64,000 nucleotides of DNA from positions 2,914,001 to 2,978,000 of the forward strand of contig NC_089176.1 in assembly GCF_947507565.1 (NCBI RefSeq), written 5' to 3'. The notes beneath the pieces were generated by a model. It saw nothing but the letters and a program-made list of their open reading frames with translations. It did no database searches and was not told the origin of the DNA. Source of the DNA: Oscarella lobularis. Its lineage: Eukaryota; Porifera; Homoscleromorpha; Homosclerophorida; Oscarellidae. How positions within the stretch are numbered: position 1 is the stretch's first letter; each line of letters begins with the position of its first letter. This document shows positions 39,790-51,826 of this stretch, piece after piece. The position numbers were made by a program, and so were the translations under genes.

Positions 39790-42700
39790 ATGCATGCTAT
39801 GGGCGTCGGCGGTGATCTTATTAGCCGCGCAGCGTGGATGTTCGCTCGCAGCAACCCGGAAACGCGTTCTCGTAGAGCGCGCTATCGTCGCTGGTCGCAA
39901 AACGATTCGGACGTTCTAGCAAGCGCCATCGTCGCCGACGGCATGTCGACGCCGAAAAAGCTCGATCATCCTTTCCAATTGGCCGTCTTGGGAAAGGTGA
40001 GACCCGACGACCTGTCGACCGATTTTCGCACCGGCGACGGAGGAGAGAAAATTCCCCACAAGTATAGTATTCCGCTTTCCCTACGTTCGTTCTTATTCGG
40101 TCGTTTCGAATGACGTTTCGCGTGTGAAAAGCGCTCGCGCGCACACGTTTACACGCAAAAACAAAACGCGTTTCCTCGCGCAACGGTCTAAATGCGCTAG
40201 CGCGAAAATCCCTCCCTCTCCAGGTGGAGAATCTCGTCGAAGATATGCTAGCTCCAAAAACGGGCGTTCCCGTGCGAACGATCAAGCAGCGGCTCGTTTC
40301 ATTCAACGAAGTGTTTCACGGTTAGGAAGAGGGAGGGGGGGCGAGGAGCTAGACTATTCATTTTTGCCCTTCAGCTAGCGATCTTATCGCGTGGCTTATG
40401 AATCGACTCGCTATTCGAGACAAAGGTGAGAGTGCGTCGCTCTTTCTCTTCCTCTCGCGCTCGCGCGCGCTCTGCGGTTTTCGTTAATTGATTAGAGAAT
40501 TCAATTGATTCTTTGCCTAGTCGAAGCCGTCTGTCTGGCGAGCGCTATTTCCTCCTTTGGCTACGTCTTTCCCGTCGACTGGAATCACTTGGCGAATGAA
40601 GACGGCAGTCTCTATCGCTTTCAGAGTCGCCACTTTTGGCCGTCGCACCACTACGACCCGGATAACACTGACTACGGTAAGGAGAGAGAGAGAAGCGGAG
40701 TCGATTGGCGTGGGCATTTTCGTTTTAGCTATCTACTTGGCAAAAAGAAGTCTGCGGTCGAAAGGAAAACACGGGCTAACGGATCACGAAACGGTAGGTA
40801 CTAGTACAGTAGTTCATTTTTGAGGTTCCACGTAGTTTGTGGTTTATGCTGATGACTAAGGAACCTCGTATTATGGTTACCTAGGTCTCGCATCTTTGCC
40901 TCAGGTGGCAATTTTGCCTGCGTTTTGCGGCCAGCTGCAGCTGGTCGCAATAAGCAGGCGACTGTGCTAAATTTAGATAAAATTGGTTTTTCCCTGACGC
41001 GCTATCTCTGGAATATTCCATGAAAGTGCTAATGAAGGGGTGGCCTTGAAATGAAAAGGCGACTCTTTCTGTCTTTCGATTTGAAGGGCCCTTCTCTATC
41101 TATATCGTTTGTGCTTGCATTGCGTGTAGGAAGTGTTCCAGAAACTTCGGAAGCTTTTGTCAGCTAGATGGGATCATGTACTAGAACAGGCTCGAGCTCA
41201 GTTGAGGTGAGACTGGCATTAGACATATACGCGTGATTTCTGATACTGTTACTCTCTAGGGTCCTCCAGAGCCAGAGGAAAAAGGATCGGAATGTCAGTG
41301 ATAGTCAGGAGAAGGCGTTTTGGCGACTACATAGACCACCTGTACGATTGACGTCAGGCATTCGTTGCTCATGTGCACGTGTCTCTTTTCTTTAGCCCGG
41401 ACAAGTTCGTGTGATGGAATTCAACAAAATTAAACTTGCTATTCAGTATCCAAATGATCGCCGCGGAAGGGTAAGCGGGACCGTTGGGGCCCTCATCTCT
41501 CATAATTAAACAATAAGAGAGAGGACCAATCCGATTCATAATTTATGATTTAGTTGTTTTCCGCCGGAAAAGAAGAAGACGAGGTCGGAATCTTTTTTTT
41601 AAACGCTAATACACAAACGTATTGGTAACGGTTGTTTGACGCTACTAGGTTCAGTTCTACCAGCGCGTCCTAGAGAAGGCGTTGTGCAGAGTGTCGCGAC
41701 AGTGCGAGGGTCTTATTCATCACTGCAAAACGTATCGCGATTACGATCCCATGCTGAGCTCGTGCGTTCCGAGCAATCCGTGGATAACTGACGACACGTC
41801 GATGTGGGACATGGAGTGCGTCAGGTGATCCTGCGCTGCATAAATCGGATATATTATACTAAATTGCGCACTAAAATAGTATCTAAATCTAAACTACTAA
41901 TCGCTAATCGGTGTGGATTTATGCGCCGTTCGGAAAGTCGCTGGCGTACTTGATCTAACGTGTTGTAATTTCAGGCTTCAGCACGTCTCTACGCGACGAG
42001 CAAGTCTGTGGTCTCTATCGTTCGGAGAACTCCTCTCGGACGACACGGGCCAGCAGGCGTTCTACAAGTTCTGTCAGAAGGAGTTCAGCTCCGAAAACAT
42101 ACGGTATGAACTCGCGCATGTACCTGTACTATGGAATTGGCACTGTCTATTATGGCCGCTGTTCTATTCAATCGTTCTTTGTTGTCAGATTCTGGCAGGC
42201 TTGCCAGCGCTTCAAGCAGCTTCCTGCCTCTTCCTTGCACTCGGAAGCGAAGAAGATATACGAGGAATACGTTTCTCCTAAGGCCAATGAGGCGGTGAAT
42301 ATAAACCAACAGATCTTGGCCGGCGTTCAGGAGGCAATGAAGAAGCCGACGCGATACTTATTCGAACATGCGGAAGTAAGGAGAGACGAAACTGTATGCT
42401 CGCGGGGCAAACGATTGCAAACTCCGCTTCTTTCAGAATCACATCTATCATCTCATGGAAACGGACAGCTACAAGAGATTTCTCAAGTCTCCGGAACTAA
42501 AGCAGTTACTTGAACTTCATTCAAGTCCAGCCAATCATCCTAAGAAAGGGTAAGCCTGAGAGAGAAAGCTTCAGTTTGCAGACCAGTAGGGAAGAGGCAT
42601 TGGTATATTTATGCCCCGTTTCCAAGTCCTGTAGAAAAACTTGAATACTCACTGCGCCTCTATTTTTTTCTATTAGTTTTCTCAGTCTTCCGAATTTTAT

Positions 42701-43204
42701 GGGGCGCGCCACTTCTCCGAGACCGAAGAGTCCTCGTTTGAGTCGCAAGGACGTTACCTCGCCCTCCTTGTCGCCGTCGCCGTCACCGTCTTTTCACGTC
42801 GGCTCATTGAACAGCGACGACGATTCTCTAACGACGCCGCGTCGTTCTCGCAGCATTGAGAATCTGCTCTCCGGCGCCGACTCATTTGTCGCCGAATTGT
42901 GCGGCGGCGCCGCCGCCAAAAAACCTTTTCCGATAGTGACAAACGCCGACAAAAAATCCATGCGTCATTCGGCGAGTGCTGAACATCTAATGAAAATGAA
43001 AGGAAACTGTGAAATGCCGGATTTTCTATTGGAGCGCCGTCAAACGTTGTCGCGCACCATGAGCGATTCGACGCCGTAAGTGCACGTTTAGATAGGCGTC
43101 TTTCACCAGTTAGATCGATAGATGCACTCCCTCAAAGAATGGTATTTGATTCATCGTTTGTTTTACGCAGGAATGACGAGAGGAAGACTACTGCTCTAGA
43201 CTAG
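39790..43204 (+). CDS. R7-type regulator of G-protein signalling (DEP-GGL-RGS)
   Basis: Fifteen exons from 39790-39996 to 43171-43204 give about 625 residues. Order: basic N-terminus; DEP domain (GVPVRTIKQRLVSF ... ASDLIAWLMNRLAI); DEP helical extension (AIYLAKRSLRSKGKHGL ... EKAFWRLHRPP); GGL domain ending in DYDPMLSSCVPSNPWITDD; RGS domain from SFGELLSDDTGQQAF through KEFSSENIRFWQACQRF to HIYHLMETDSYKRFL. A long serine-rich tail follows (SPSLSPSPSPSF), not found in RGS6/7/9/11. R7 proteins pair with Gbeta5 and speed GTP hydrolysis on Galpha-i/o. Intron 40794-41129 is unusually long here (336 bp) and holds a 26-bp palindrome. Confidence 0.93.
40925..40950. repeat. 26-bp palindrome in an RGS intron
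   Basis: TTGCGGCCAGCTG / CAGCTGGTCGCAA: each half is the reverse complement of the other except one G/T pair, with no spacer. Confidence 0.75.
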
Positions 43205-43478
43205 CTGCCAAGGCTCAAGAAGACGAACCGGTTTAGTCAATTTATCTTATAGGCAAACAAAAGAGGAGATGTAAACGAAAAGGTTTGGTGTACAGATTGA
43301 CTTAGTTAGACACACACAGAAACTACAGATACAGAAAGTGAGAGTCATTAGTGATAGTTGCTATCCGTTTTTCAAGGATGAGAGCCTCTGCATACACAGC
43401 GCATGGCGTTCACGTTTCCACGCCGTCAGTTTATGATAGTCATCAGGGAGTCTAAACGTGCACCGTCGACGTGCAATC
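43205..43478. other. Convergent intergenic, RGS to SKI-like 1
   Basis: No gene seen; holds two converging 3' ends. Confidence 0.45.
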
Positions 43479-44738
43479 TTATTTGAATTCTTTAGACTCA
43501 CGTTTCAGTTTGATCATTTCCTCTTCGATTTTCTTTTTAGCTGCCGTCACCTCGTTGAGTTGAGCAGTCAGCTCACGCACTTTCTCGCCCTCCGTGTCAA
43601 TTTCATCTGAGAGGAAAAGTCGATTGCAATTAAAGATAAGAATTTGGGCCCCCTTTAGAAATAGAAGTCAAATCTATTACGAATTATAGGCATCCCCTTT
43701 GTCAATTTTAGTTTACCTGTTCTCGTTACTTGCTGATTACCCCTCTTCTTTAGAGAATCAACTTCTTGCTCTAGCTCAGCTACACACAGAGAGAGACACA
43801 CACACAGTCAGATACATCTATACTCTTTTCTTGTCTCGAACCGTTTCGTTTTAGAAGTGACTGAATTTGAGCGTCTCTCGCCTTCATTTCGGCGCTAATG
43901 TGCCGAAGCTGACTAATCAGCGGTGTCACACTACCTACACGTCAAAGAAGAAAAAACCAACTCCTCTGACTGCAAAAAAGCGAGGAATCAATTCACTGTG
44001 AAGTATCTCCGGCACGGCCGGCTGGTCTTCGTTCTCAACGACCACCGATCCTTCCAAGAAGAAATTCATCTCGTTGTCATCGGCGACGTGGTCTCCGCTG
44101 TGCTTCCGTTTCTTTCCCTTCCGCTTGTCGCCGGGCAGGATGCCCTTGCGCGCGTCGGCTTTATTCTGCACCTCGCGAAAGAAGAGATTCTTCACGTATT
44201 CGTATGCCTCGCGTTCGGCGCTCGACGGCATGTTGCTATGGAGAACGAGACACGTTCGCCAGCGTCCGTTGCGTCGACAGCGCATCGCCTCGTCGTTGCC
44301 GAACTCGGAGCACTTCTTCACCAATTCGGAGCGGGAAAGATTCTTTGGCAGAAAATCGCGATGAGGTGAGTGGGTGAGGATCTGACGTGTAGTGACGCGC
44401 GACTTGCACGTGACGCACTCCACGGCCTCGGCGAGACGCGTCGTGTAGAGATCTGGATACAAAATTGCGTGCGCCTCGCCGTCGCAATCGATTCGATCGG
44501 TGCGCACCAAGCGCATGCAGCGATGTCGCAAGTAGATCGGCGGTCTTCCGCTCGCGCCGCCGCCGAAATCGTTTGTCGCGCCGTTGTTCGTCTCCGCAAC
44601 GCCGACGGGCGTCGCCGATTCGATTGTCGACGTTTCGATGATCTGATCAGTCGTTATAATCTCAACCGGAGGCGATTCAGTTACGTTTTCGGCCATTGGT
44701 TCGAGATGCGTTTCCCCGTTGGGGGGCTCACCGCTCAT
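43479..44738 (-). CDS. SKI-like protein 1: SMAD4-binding-type domain plus coiled coil, no DACH box
   Basis: Exons 44738-43997, 43934-43842, 43779-43717 and 43606-43479 give 341 residues. After an acidic N-terminus a zinc-binding-like domain (about residues 65-175) reads AHAILYPDLYTTRLAEAV, ECVTC, QILTHSPHRD, then WRTCLVLHSN and AYEYVKNLF. This follows the c-SKI SMAD4-binding domain pattern recalled as GLLVPELYSS, QCLDC, VVHSHK, WRAYILL and DDVKEKF. A basic stretch (KRKGKKRKH) and a C-terminal coiled coil (ELEQEVDSLKK ... EEEMIKLKRESKEFK) complete it. SKI/SnoN/SKOR repress TGF-beta/BMP targets and carry a DACH box before this domain; none is present here. Role in SMAD repression is inference. 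Confidence 0.68.
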
Positions 44739-45526
44739 CTGTCGTCGGTTTTCTTCGCGCGCTTCCGGTCGCCGCGACGCGATGAGCAGCGCAGACTTTT
44801 CTTTGGTTTTGCGCAAGAGTGCGCCGTCCGTGCGATGCTCCTCGACTCGCGCGCGAGTACACGATGTTGCGCGACGTTTATCACGAGAACGGTCGCGCAA
44901 GATAATATCGACAGGACGCGTTGGAGCAACTCTCACTCGTCGATTCCTCTTCTTTAGCGATAGGACGAGTCGACGACGAAAAATCGCACCGCATGCGCAT
45001 GAAAGCGTACCAGCGCGTGAACTCCTTAGCCACGCCCTCAGGATGGAATTTGTATTACCGGTACAGTAGACGCAAAAGTTTCGTTCCCAACGTACTAGTA
45101 CACTAATCAGCATTTCTGTGTTAGATGATTAATCTAAGCCGTGCTCCTTTAGTTTATCATCATAAGAGCAGAAGGCAAATTCTCAGCAACGGTAAGGCAT
45201 TATTCAGCAGGGCTTCCAATTCTCGGAAGCGCGTTTCTTTCCCAAAGGGATCCTAAAAAAACTTCCGTCACTCCGTTCCAAACTCACCCTTCATCTAGCA
45301 CATCGCCGACAACAAGTCGTTCACGCAATATGGTACATCTTTACTACTCTCCCTCTCTCTACCGAATATGCTATTACTGAGTACGCAGTCAAAGTACATG
45401 CGACGTATATAGGCTCTACTAATGATGCGACAGACCGAAACCGTTCACTTCGGCATTGTCCTTGACCAGCACTTTCATAGCCTGCACTATTCCTGCGAGA
45501 AAACGAATCGGCATCAAACCTTGTCG
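44739..45526. other. Intergenic between SKI-like genes
   Basis: 788 bp; promoter of SKI-like 1 and 3' flank of SKI-like 2. A long open frame continues upstream of the SKI-like 1 ATG on the minus strand, but it is arginine-rich, has no similarity and I treat it as chance. Confidence 0.45.
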
Positions 45527-47183
45527 TCACTTCGTGTATTCAGCGAGCTCGCCTTTCAACTTGTCTCGCTCTTCGCACACGCGCTTGGTATCCTCCGCCA
45601 ATTCCATGATTCTCATTTTAGCGTCTGAAAGAAAAGAACCGCAATTAGCTGGAGAAAGGAACATCGTTATCTCAAATCCTGCCTTCTAATTCGCTTCTGG
45701 CTTCGTCTCTTTGACACTCGGCCAACTGAAAACGAAGACAAGCTAAAGAATGCAACCACCCAAGTAAAAACGTAAGCCTATACCCTTTCCCCCAACTCAC
45801 AGTTCTCCCTTCTCAGATAAATATTCTCCGCTTGAAGTCCTTCTACTAGTTTCTGCTGATGATCTTTGCATAAAGATCAGACAGAAGAATGTAAGTGTCT
45901 AATGCATTGCCTCTCCCTTAATTGCTCTCACCAAGCTGATGCTGAAACCATACTTGTTCCTCGTCGCGATGATTCAATTCGTCGCTGACGCTGTGCAAGT
46001 GAGCAAGCAACGGTGCCAAGACAACTGTTAAAGGGGCGAGGGAAAGGAGAGACGAAAAACAACAACGGTCAGTTCAAAAACACCACGCCCTTCGAAAAAC
46101 AACAATCAGCCCACGTACCATTAATTCCCGATTTCGGTTGCCTATGGAGACGATCATGGTCCTCGGAATCGCCGCCTTGAACGTCCTGAAAAAAAGAAAT
46201 GTCTATCTAATTTCAACCATCTGGCGCGAAGAGGAAAAGGAACTATCTGCCAAATTTCTTGAAACAACTGCCAAATAGCGATAACAACCGCACAAAGAAT
46301 TTCCTATCGAATTACGTTCAAATCGAATTCGATGGGACCTAACTAGTAAACTGCTTCTAACGAATTTCATAGGGAGCCAGATGCATCCAGACCAATCCGG
46401 TCCGGTCCGTACGTTGATACATTTTTCAACGTCTATTATGACTAAGGATCAAGGGAAACATTCGCCTGCTGACAAGGAAAGTGCCTTGATCAACTACACT
46501 TTTTCGATCTCCCTTATACAATTCCGCGCCTACGTCCCCACACGTGCGATTAATCGACTCACATATTCGCCGTTGCTGCTGATGACGACGCCGCTGCATC
46601 GGCCGTCCTCGTCTTCTTTCGAGTTCGACGACGAGGCGCCGTCGCCCGCCGGACCGCCGGTCGCCGGCGAACAACTTGAAATCGCATTGGCTTCGCGAAC
46701 GCCGTTCGTTTCGCCGCCCGCGGCGATGGCCGATTCGGATAATTTGCGTTTCCGTCGGCTCATTCGCGCCCGATGGAATTTCTCCTTTAGAAAGGCGTAG
46801 GCGCGTTTTTCCACGTCGGTTGGGCGTGGATTTTGGAGGAGTAGGCATTTGCGCCAATTCTGACACCATCGCGTCATGTGACTGCGTCCAAAGCTGGTGC
46901 AGGCTTCTTCGAGCTCTTCGGGAGTCAGATCGGGACGCAGCAGATCGCGATGGGGCGCGTGCGTGAGAATGGCGTGCAAGCTCACGCGTTGCTTGCAGAT
47001 TTGGCATTCGGCCGCCTCGGCGCGTTGGTTTAGATAGAGATGGGGAAAGACGATGCATTGCGGCTTGTTCCAGTAGTCGACGCCATCGTCGACGCGATCG
47101 CGCAAGAATTTCTCCATGCAGCGGTGACGAAGACCGAGCGGAAGAACGGCCGATGCGGCGTTTAGTTCCTCGTTTTCTTCCAT
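45527..47183 (-). CDS. SKI-like protein 2: tandem paralogue
   Basis: Exons 47183-46563, 46185-46119, 46024-45932, 45863-45801, 45742-45683 and 45624-45527 give 333 residues. Starts MEENEELNAA. The domain aligns with SKI-like 1: GLRHRCMEKFLRDRV, PQCIVFPHLYLNQRAEAA, ECQIC, AILTHAPHRDLL and NWRKCLLLQNP ... AYAFLKEKF. The C-x2-C and H-x-P-H ligand candidates are kept in both. A serine/glycine-rich linker and a coiled coil (KLVEGLQAENIYLRREN ... EERDKLKGELAEY) follow. The intron 45625-45682 is GC-AG (GAAG|GCAGGA). Its domain comes earlier (about residue 20) than in copy 1. Confidence 0.66.
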
Positions 47184-49028
47184 CAGGTTTTTTCGAAACC
47201 GACACCGACACTGACGAAATGGAACTACGGCGAAGTGTACATTATTTGAACGCTGATGTAAAGTACCGACGCGTGCGCGCAGCGCTACTTCTTGTTCCAT
47301 ATCGCGGACCTCGCCACGACCCGGACTGACCTGTCGGAAAACTCCAGAAGCCGGCGAGTTTTTACGCTTTTGAGTCGACGATGAAGCAGAAAAAGGACAC
47401 GGGCAGAAAGTCGCCGACAATTTACGTCTACATGAGCGTGCAGCCGCATTGACGTGTCGCACGAATGGCTCAAGGGGTCAGCGAGGTCAGCGAGGATGGT
47501 AGACGCTTCACAACGTCAGAACAGGGTGATCAGCGCGAGTGCAGTGCGCGTCACGTCGCAAGAAGTTCGTATAGGTGACATACCCGTCGTATTCTAGTAC
47601 TTCCGATTGCAAGCACATACCCGTGATTCTCGTACGTCATACCCTGACCTCTCTCTTCCTCTTCCTCTTCCTGGATCTGGTTAGAAATCACCTTTGCACT
47701 TTTTAGTATCCTCCGGCTCGGAAGTATACGTACGTACGTACGTGGTCGCGGAACCTTTTACCGTTAACCGTAGACTTTGGATTGATAGGGAAAGACTCTC
47801 TGCTTTGATTTTCCAACTGCATGGTATTCTTCTCACGCCGCCCTGTAGTTCGCCGCATCACGAACTCTTTGAGGAACACCTTCCAAATATTAGAGCGCAA
47901 AGGTAGAACAACGGGGGAATTAGAATGTTTACCGTCACTAAAATCAATTGCCCTAACAGTCAGTACAACGACTTTGTATTTTCCAGTCTGCTTTGTTGGC
48001 ATGGATCCGAGCATCAGTTTTTCGATAAGGCAAGCTTGAACACTTTGTTTCTTTTCCTCAATTGCGCACACATTTCTCTTTTGCCAGGCGATCGACGTTG
48101 CGCCGACGATTGGCCTATGCGAGAAGTGAGCCCTCCTGCTGCGTGATCTTCGAAGCGGCGTTTGCAGTTCATTGTATGAACGAAGGTTCTACTCCGAAGC
48201 GAAGCTGGAGACTTAGTGCATGAACCTCTGCATGGACAGTAGTCAGGGATAGTAGGCGCACAACAAAATTACGCCTCGTGCTGTCTACGCGCGTTCATAG
48301 TAGGTAGCGTACGTAGTTAGCATACGTAGTTAGGTTAGGTTAGTTAGGGCACCGGCGGGGTGGTGCACCCCGCGTGCGCTGCCGCCGCCATGGAGAAAAG
48401 GGCAAAGTATAGACATTTTATTTCAATAAAAAAGAAAAAATGAACAGCCTTCCCCCCCTTATTCTGCGGGCAGTTTTTTCTGACGGGGTCTTGCCCAGGA
48501 CCCCGGAGCAGTTTCTTTATAGAGGTCGTGCTCAGGACCTCTTTGGATGCAGTTTTTGTTGTGGAGGTCGTGCCCAGGACCCCCAAGTTCACCTGCCAAC
48601 AAAACAAGCTGTAAGTGAGAATCGAGAAACATAAGTATAAAGTACCTGGCGGTGTTCTCTTGAGTCAGTGAGACTGATACTGCAGTTTCCACAGCTAATG
48701 TGTAACACAGCTACCGTCTTCTGAAATGCTGTTTGTTTTAAAAAACGGTAGCCTTAATTATTAGGAGATGCCAGGAATGGAAGAGGCCGCACAACTGCTT
48801 TGGCAGTTGATGAAGGCCTACACCCAGGAGACGTTGGCCTTTTAGACGTTATTGCCTCGTGCCAAAAGGAGGCATACAGGAAGCCGGAGAGTATCACAGA
48901 ATGCTCAAACATTTGGCCATTGAACATCAGATCAAACGACTAAGAGACACCAGACAGACAGGGACAAAAAAACAATTGAATGGATCCCATTTCCATTCAC
49001 GCACACACCGCGAGCCAAGCGACCACGT
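47184..49028. other. Long intergenic stretch, SKI-like 2 to lectin
   Basis: 1.8 kb, the longest gene-free stretch here. It holds the SKI-like 2 promoter, a TTAGG-like run (48322-48345), three dyad repeats (48484-48582) and the lectin 3' flank. Short frames at 48783-49059 have no recognisable similarity. Confidence 0.5.
48484..48582. repeat. Three spaced dyad repeats GGTCnTGCyCAGGACC
   Basis: GGGGTCTTGCCCAGGACCCC, GAGGTCGTGCTCAGGACCTC and GAGGTCGTGCCCAGGACCCC recur at about 38-41 bp spacing. Each unit is an imperfect palindrome (GGTC ... GACC), and the spacers share a GCAGTTT motif. Confidence 0.8.
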
Positions 49029-51148
49029 TCAACAGAAGCAGAAGCCCCACTCCTTGTGAACGGCAACGTCGCCGGACTTGGTGGCACACCACGGACGATC
49101 GGCCTCCACGTGAGTGCAAGCGCGATACGTCACGCCATCGTAGACAAACGGAAAGGCGCAGCGAGCTCCGTCGCCCGTGCCGCCACACGTGCGAGCCCCT
49201 TAAATTATAACACTAATAAGGTAACACGAGATAGAGTACAGTACTGACTCACCAGCCCAGACCTGAACTTCAGCCAATTGCAATGGAGCGTTGCCTCTCA
49301 GCTGGACTTTGACTTTTCGAGCGACCACGCCGTCGGGGATCGATACGGGATAAGTGATTCGGACGCCAACGCCAAAGTGAGTCGTTTTCGTAACTTTACC
49401 AGAATTGTTCGTCACGACGACGTCAAAATTTTGCAATCGATTTCCGCAGCAGTCGAGCCGATTATAGAGCGTGACGCCGTAAATGATTTCCTCCGCGCCC
49501 AAGTTGACTTCCCACCAGGGCTTCACTTGGCCGTTCGTGTGAGTCGTGCTGCGAACGTTGAATTGGCCGTCGACGACGCCGTCAACGGCCTTTTCGGCGA
49601 TCGGGGTGAACGGATGATTGAGAGTGGAGCTCTGCCTAGCCTGTCTAAACAGGGCAACGTTTTCATATCCTGCAAAAAAGTGAACAACAGAAAATGAGAG
49701 AGAGACAATTGAACATCCGTCTCTTACCTCCGACTTGTTTCCCAAACACTTCGACTTCGGCCAAGTGGAGAAAATTCGTTCCGAGCAATTGAACGCGAAC
49801 GTATCGAGCATTCTTCGGCGGAACGACGAGAAATCCGTACTCGATCTGCTTCCCGCCGCCGGGATGATGAATCGTCTGAACGGGCTGATGAGCGAAATCG
49901 TACAGAATCACTTTGAAATTGGCCAATCGCGCGCTGCAGCAATCGACGCGATTGAAAATAACGATCGCCGTAATTTCGGCCGTTCGACCGAGATCGACTT
50001 CCCAAAAGGCGCCCGACTGCGACTTCGTGTGCGTCGTGCTGCCGACGTCGAAGCGTCCGTCGGCGACGCCGTCGATCGCCTTCGCGGCGATGGGAGCGCG
50101 AACGTGAGCGAGCGTCGAACTCTGAAACGCGTACTTGCCCAAGGCGACGTTGTCCCAGCCGCTTCGCTCGGCGTCGCACCGTCCGATCACCTCCACTTCG
50201 GCGAGACTGAGATAGTTGCGTCCGCGCAATTGAACGCGCACGTAGCGAACGCCGCGAACGGGAGGCCGTTTCGCGTCGCCGAACTCGAAGACGTTCTGCT
50301 TCTTCAGCCCGTGAAAATAACTCTCCAGCGGCTTCGAGACGAAGTCCTGAAGGACGACGTCGAAATTTTGCAGACGTTCGCCGCAGCAGTCGACGCGATT
50401 ATAGATGACGACGCGATCGACGTCGCACGAGCGACCGAGATCGACGCGCCAGAAGGGCCGGAACTCGACGTTCGTGTGCGTGACGCTGTGCTGCTTCCAA
50501 TTGCCGTCCTTGTTCCCGTCGACGGCGCGCGAGGCGATGGCGTTGCCGCAGCAGACCGAACTTTGCACGGCGATTTTTCCCAAAGCGACGTTCGTCGTTT
50601 TGCCGCCTCTTCCGCGGCTATCGTCGCCTCTGCCCATTGATTCGTCACCGTCTTTAAATTTGAGTTCGTCGTCGCGTGGAGTTGGCGCAGGCGTTGTATT
50701 CCGCATAGGCGGCGGTGCAATGGTGTTGCTCGTTAAATCGATCATCGGCGAGCGGCCGCAGTTTTCGAGGACAAAGTCTACTATCTCGGCGGCCAATAGC
50801 TATTACAAGAAAATCTATTTTTTTCATATGAACGTGGCCTGAGCAACAAACCTTCGCATCCTTTCCAATGCCGACATCAGGGCCAGAGGTACTCACAAGC
50901 ATGTCATTAGCGGCGGAGATTTCTTCGGTGGGATTAGCGGTAGGGCCCTGCATGACGTTGCTGGGAACGACATTGGTGGGAACGACGTCGGTGCTTTCGA
51001 GAGCATCGCTCAAGAGAGAATCAAAATCCTGCAGAATTCATGTATAAAGTTCTCTTTCTCTCTCTGTAGTGAATTATCTACTCACGCTTGACTCGTTTGA
51101 GAATGCGTTTGAGGCGAGGAGCAGAAGGGAGACTAAAAGGGCGAGCAT
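49029..51148 (-). CDS. Secreted protein with three F-type lectin domains and one FN2 domain
   Basis: Exons 51148-51086, 51028-50897, 50799-49728, 49669-49253 and 49198-49029 give 617 residues. Exon 1 is a signal peptide (MLALLVSLLLLASNAFSNES). After a linker come three fucolectin-type domains starting NVALGKIAVQSS, NVALGKYAFQSS and NVALFRQARQSS. In all three the fucose-binding signature H-X26-R-X-D-X4-R holds exactly (HT ... NRVDCCGER, NRVDCCSAR, NRLDCCGNR). The last exon adds a fibronectin type II domain with FPFVYDGVTYRACTHVE and PWCATK. F-type lectins bind L-fucose; FN2 binds collagen-like or choline ligands. A role in innate recognition or matrix is inference. Exon-level domain packing (domain 3 and FN2 on own exons) suggests shuffling. 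Confidence 0.9.
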
Positions 51149-51412
51149 TGTGCGCAAGGACGAAATCCGAGACACTAGCTGGGATTGCCGGCGCAAGAAT
51201 CTCTAATGCTTCGATGACATCCATTTTTGTGCGTAGGTGGAAATTTGGAACGCCTATCAAAATCTGACAAGATCTCAATTGTGATCAATTAGCAGCAATT
51301 GTTAAATACACACGATCAGAAAGAAAACCGTTGCGTAGCAACGTGTGAAGTACCTCTACTTGAACTCCGGTGGCATTTAGGTTCAAAATTAGACGTTTGT
51401 CTGCTGGTTTCC

Positions 51413-51826
51413 TTATTTTGATTTCTGTTCTTGCTGGAAGTTGCTCGCGTGCAAACGCTTCTTATTAACCCGTCGCCAGTAGGCTTTTTCTGTCGGCTGA
51501 AGATCGTGGAGAGCTCGCTTGGGTTCAGCGAGTCGCCACAACCACGAAGGATAGGCTTCGTCCGCTTTCAGCGGCGTATCTTCGGCGTCCTTGAGGTAGG
51601 ACGCTCCGCGGCACGTCGCGTCTTTTGTTGCGTCGCTGAACGCCTGTTGTGATGCCTTTTTCTTCTTAGCGCCGCCCTGCTTTCCTTGTTTGCCTATCAC
51701 GCCGAAGGTAGATCCAAATAGGGGGCCTCACAGGCAAACGAGAGGCGTACCTGCTGCACCAGCAGCGAAACTTCGTCGAACCGCTAATCGGGAGATCGTT
51801 ACAAATGGCAAAAGCTGCACGAGCAT
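51413..51826 (-). CDS. MRPL54: Mitochondrial ribosomal protein mL54
   Basis: Exons 51826-51751 and 51693-51413 give 118 residues. A presequence-like start (MLVQLLPFVTISRLAVRRSF) is followed by a basic stretch (GGKQGKQGGAKKKK) and the diagnostic family block: TPLKADEAYPSWLWRL, then LQPTEKAYWRRVNKKRLH. It is a subunit of the mitochondrial large ribosomal subunit. It is divergent from LSM11 with only 69 bp between start codons. Confidence 0.93.

Noticed and set aside
44739-45113. Long upstream extension of SKI-like 1 that might hide a DACH box
   Set aside because: Arginine-rich frame with no DACH-like pattern; no splice-supported exon found between the two SKI-like genes.
48322-48345. TTAGGT-like run as telomeric repeat
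   Set aside because: Only about three irregular units inside a gene-rich stretch; not a telomere.
49735-50640. 301-residue + frame opposite the lectin gene
   Set aside because: Antisense shadow of the GC-rich lectin exon; the minus-strand frame has three clear lectin domains.
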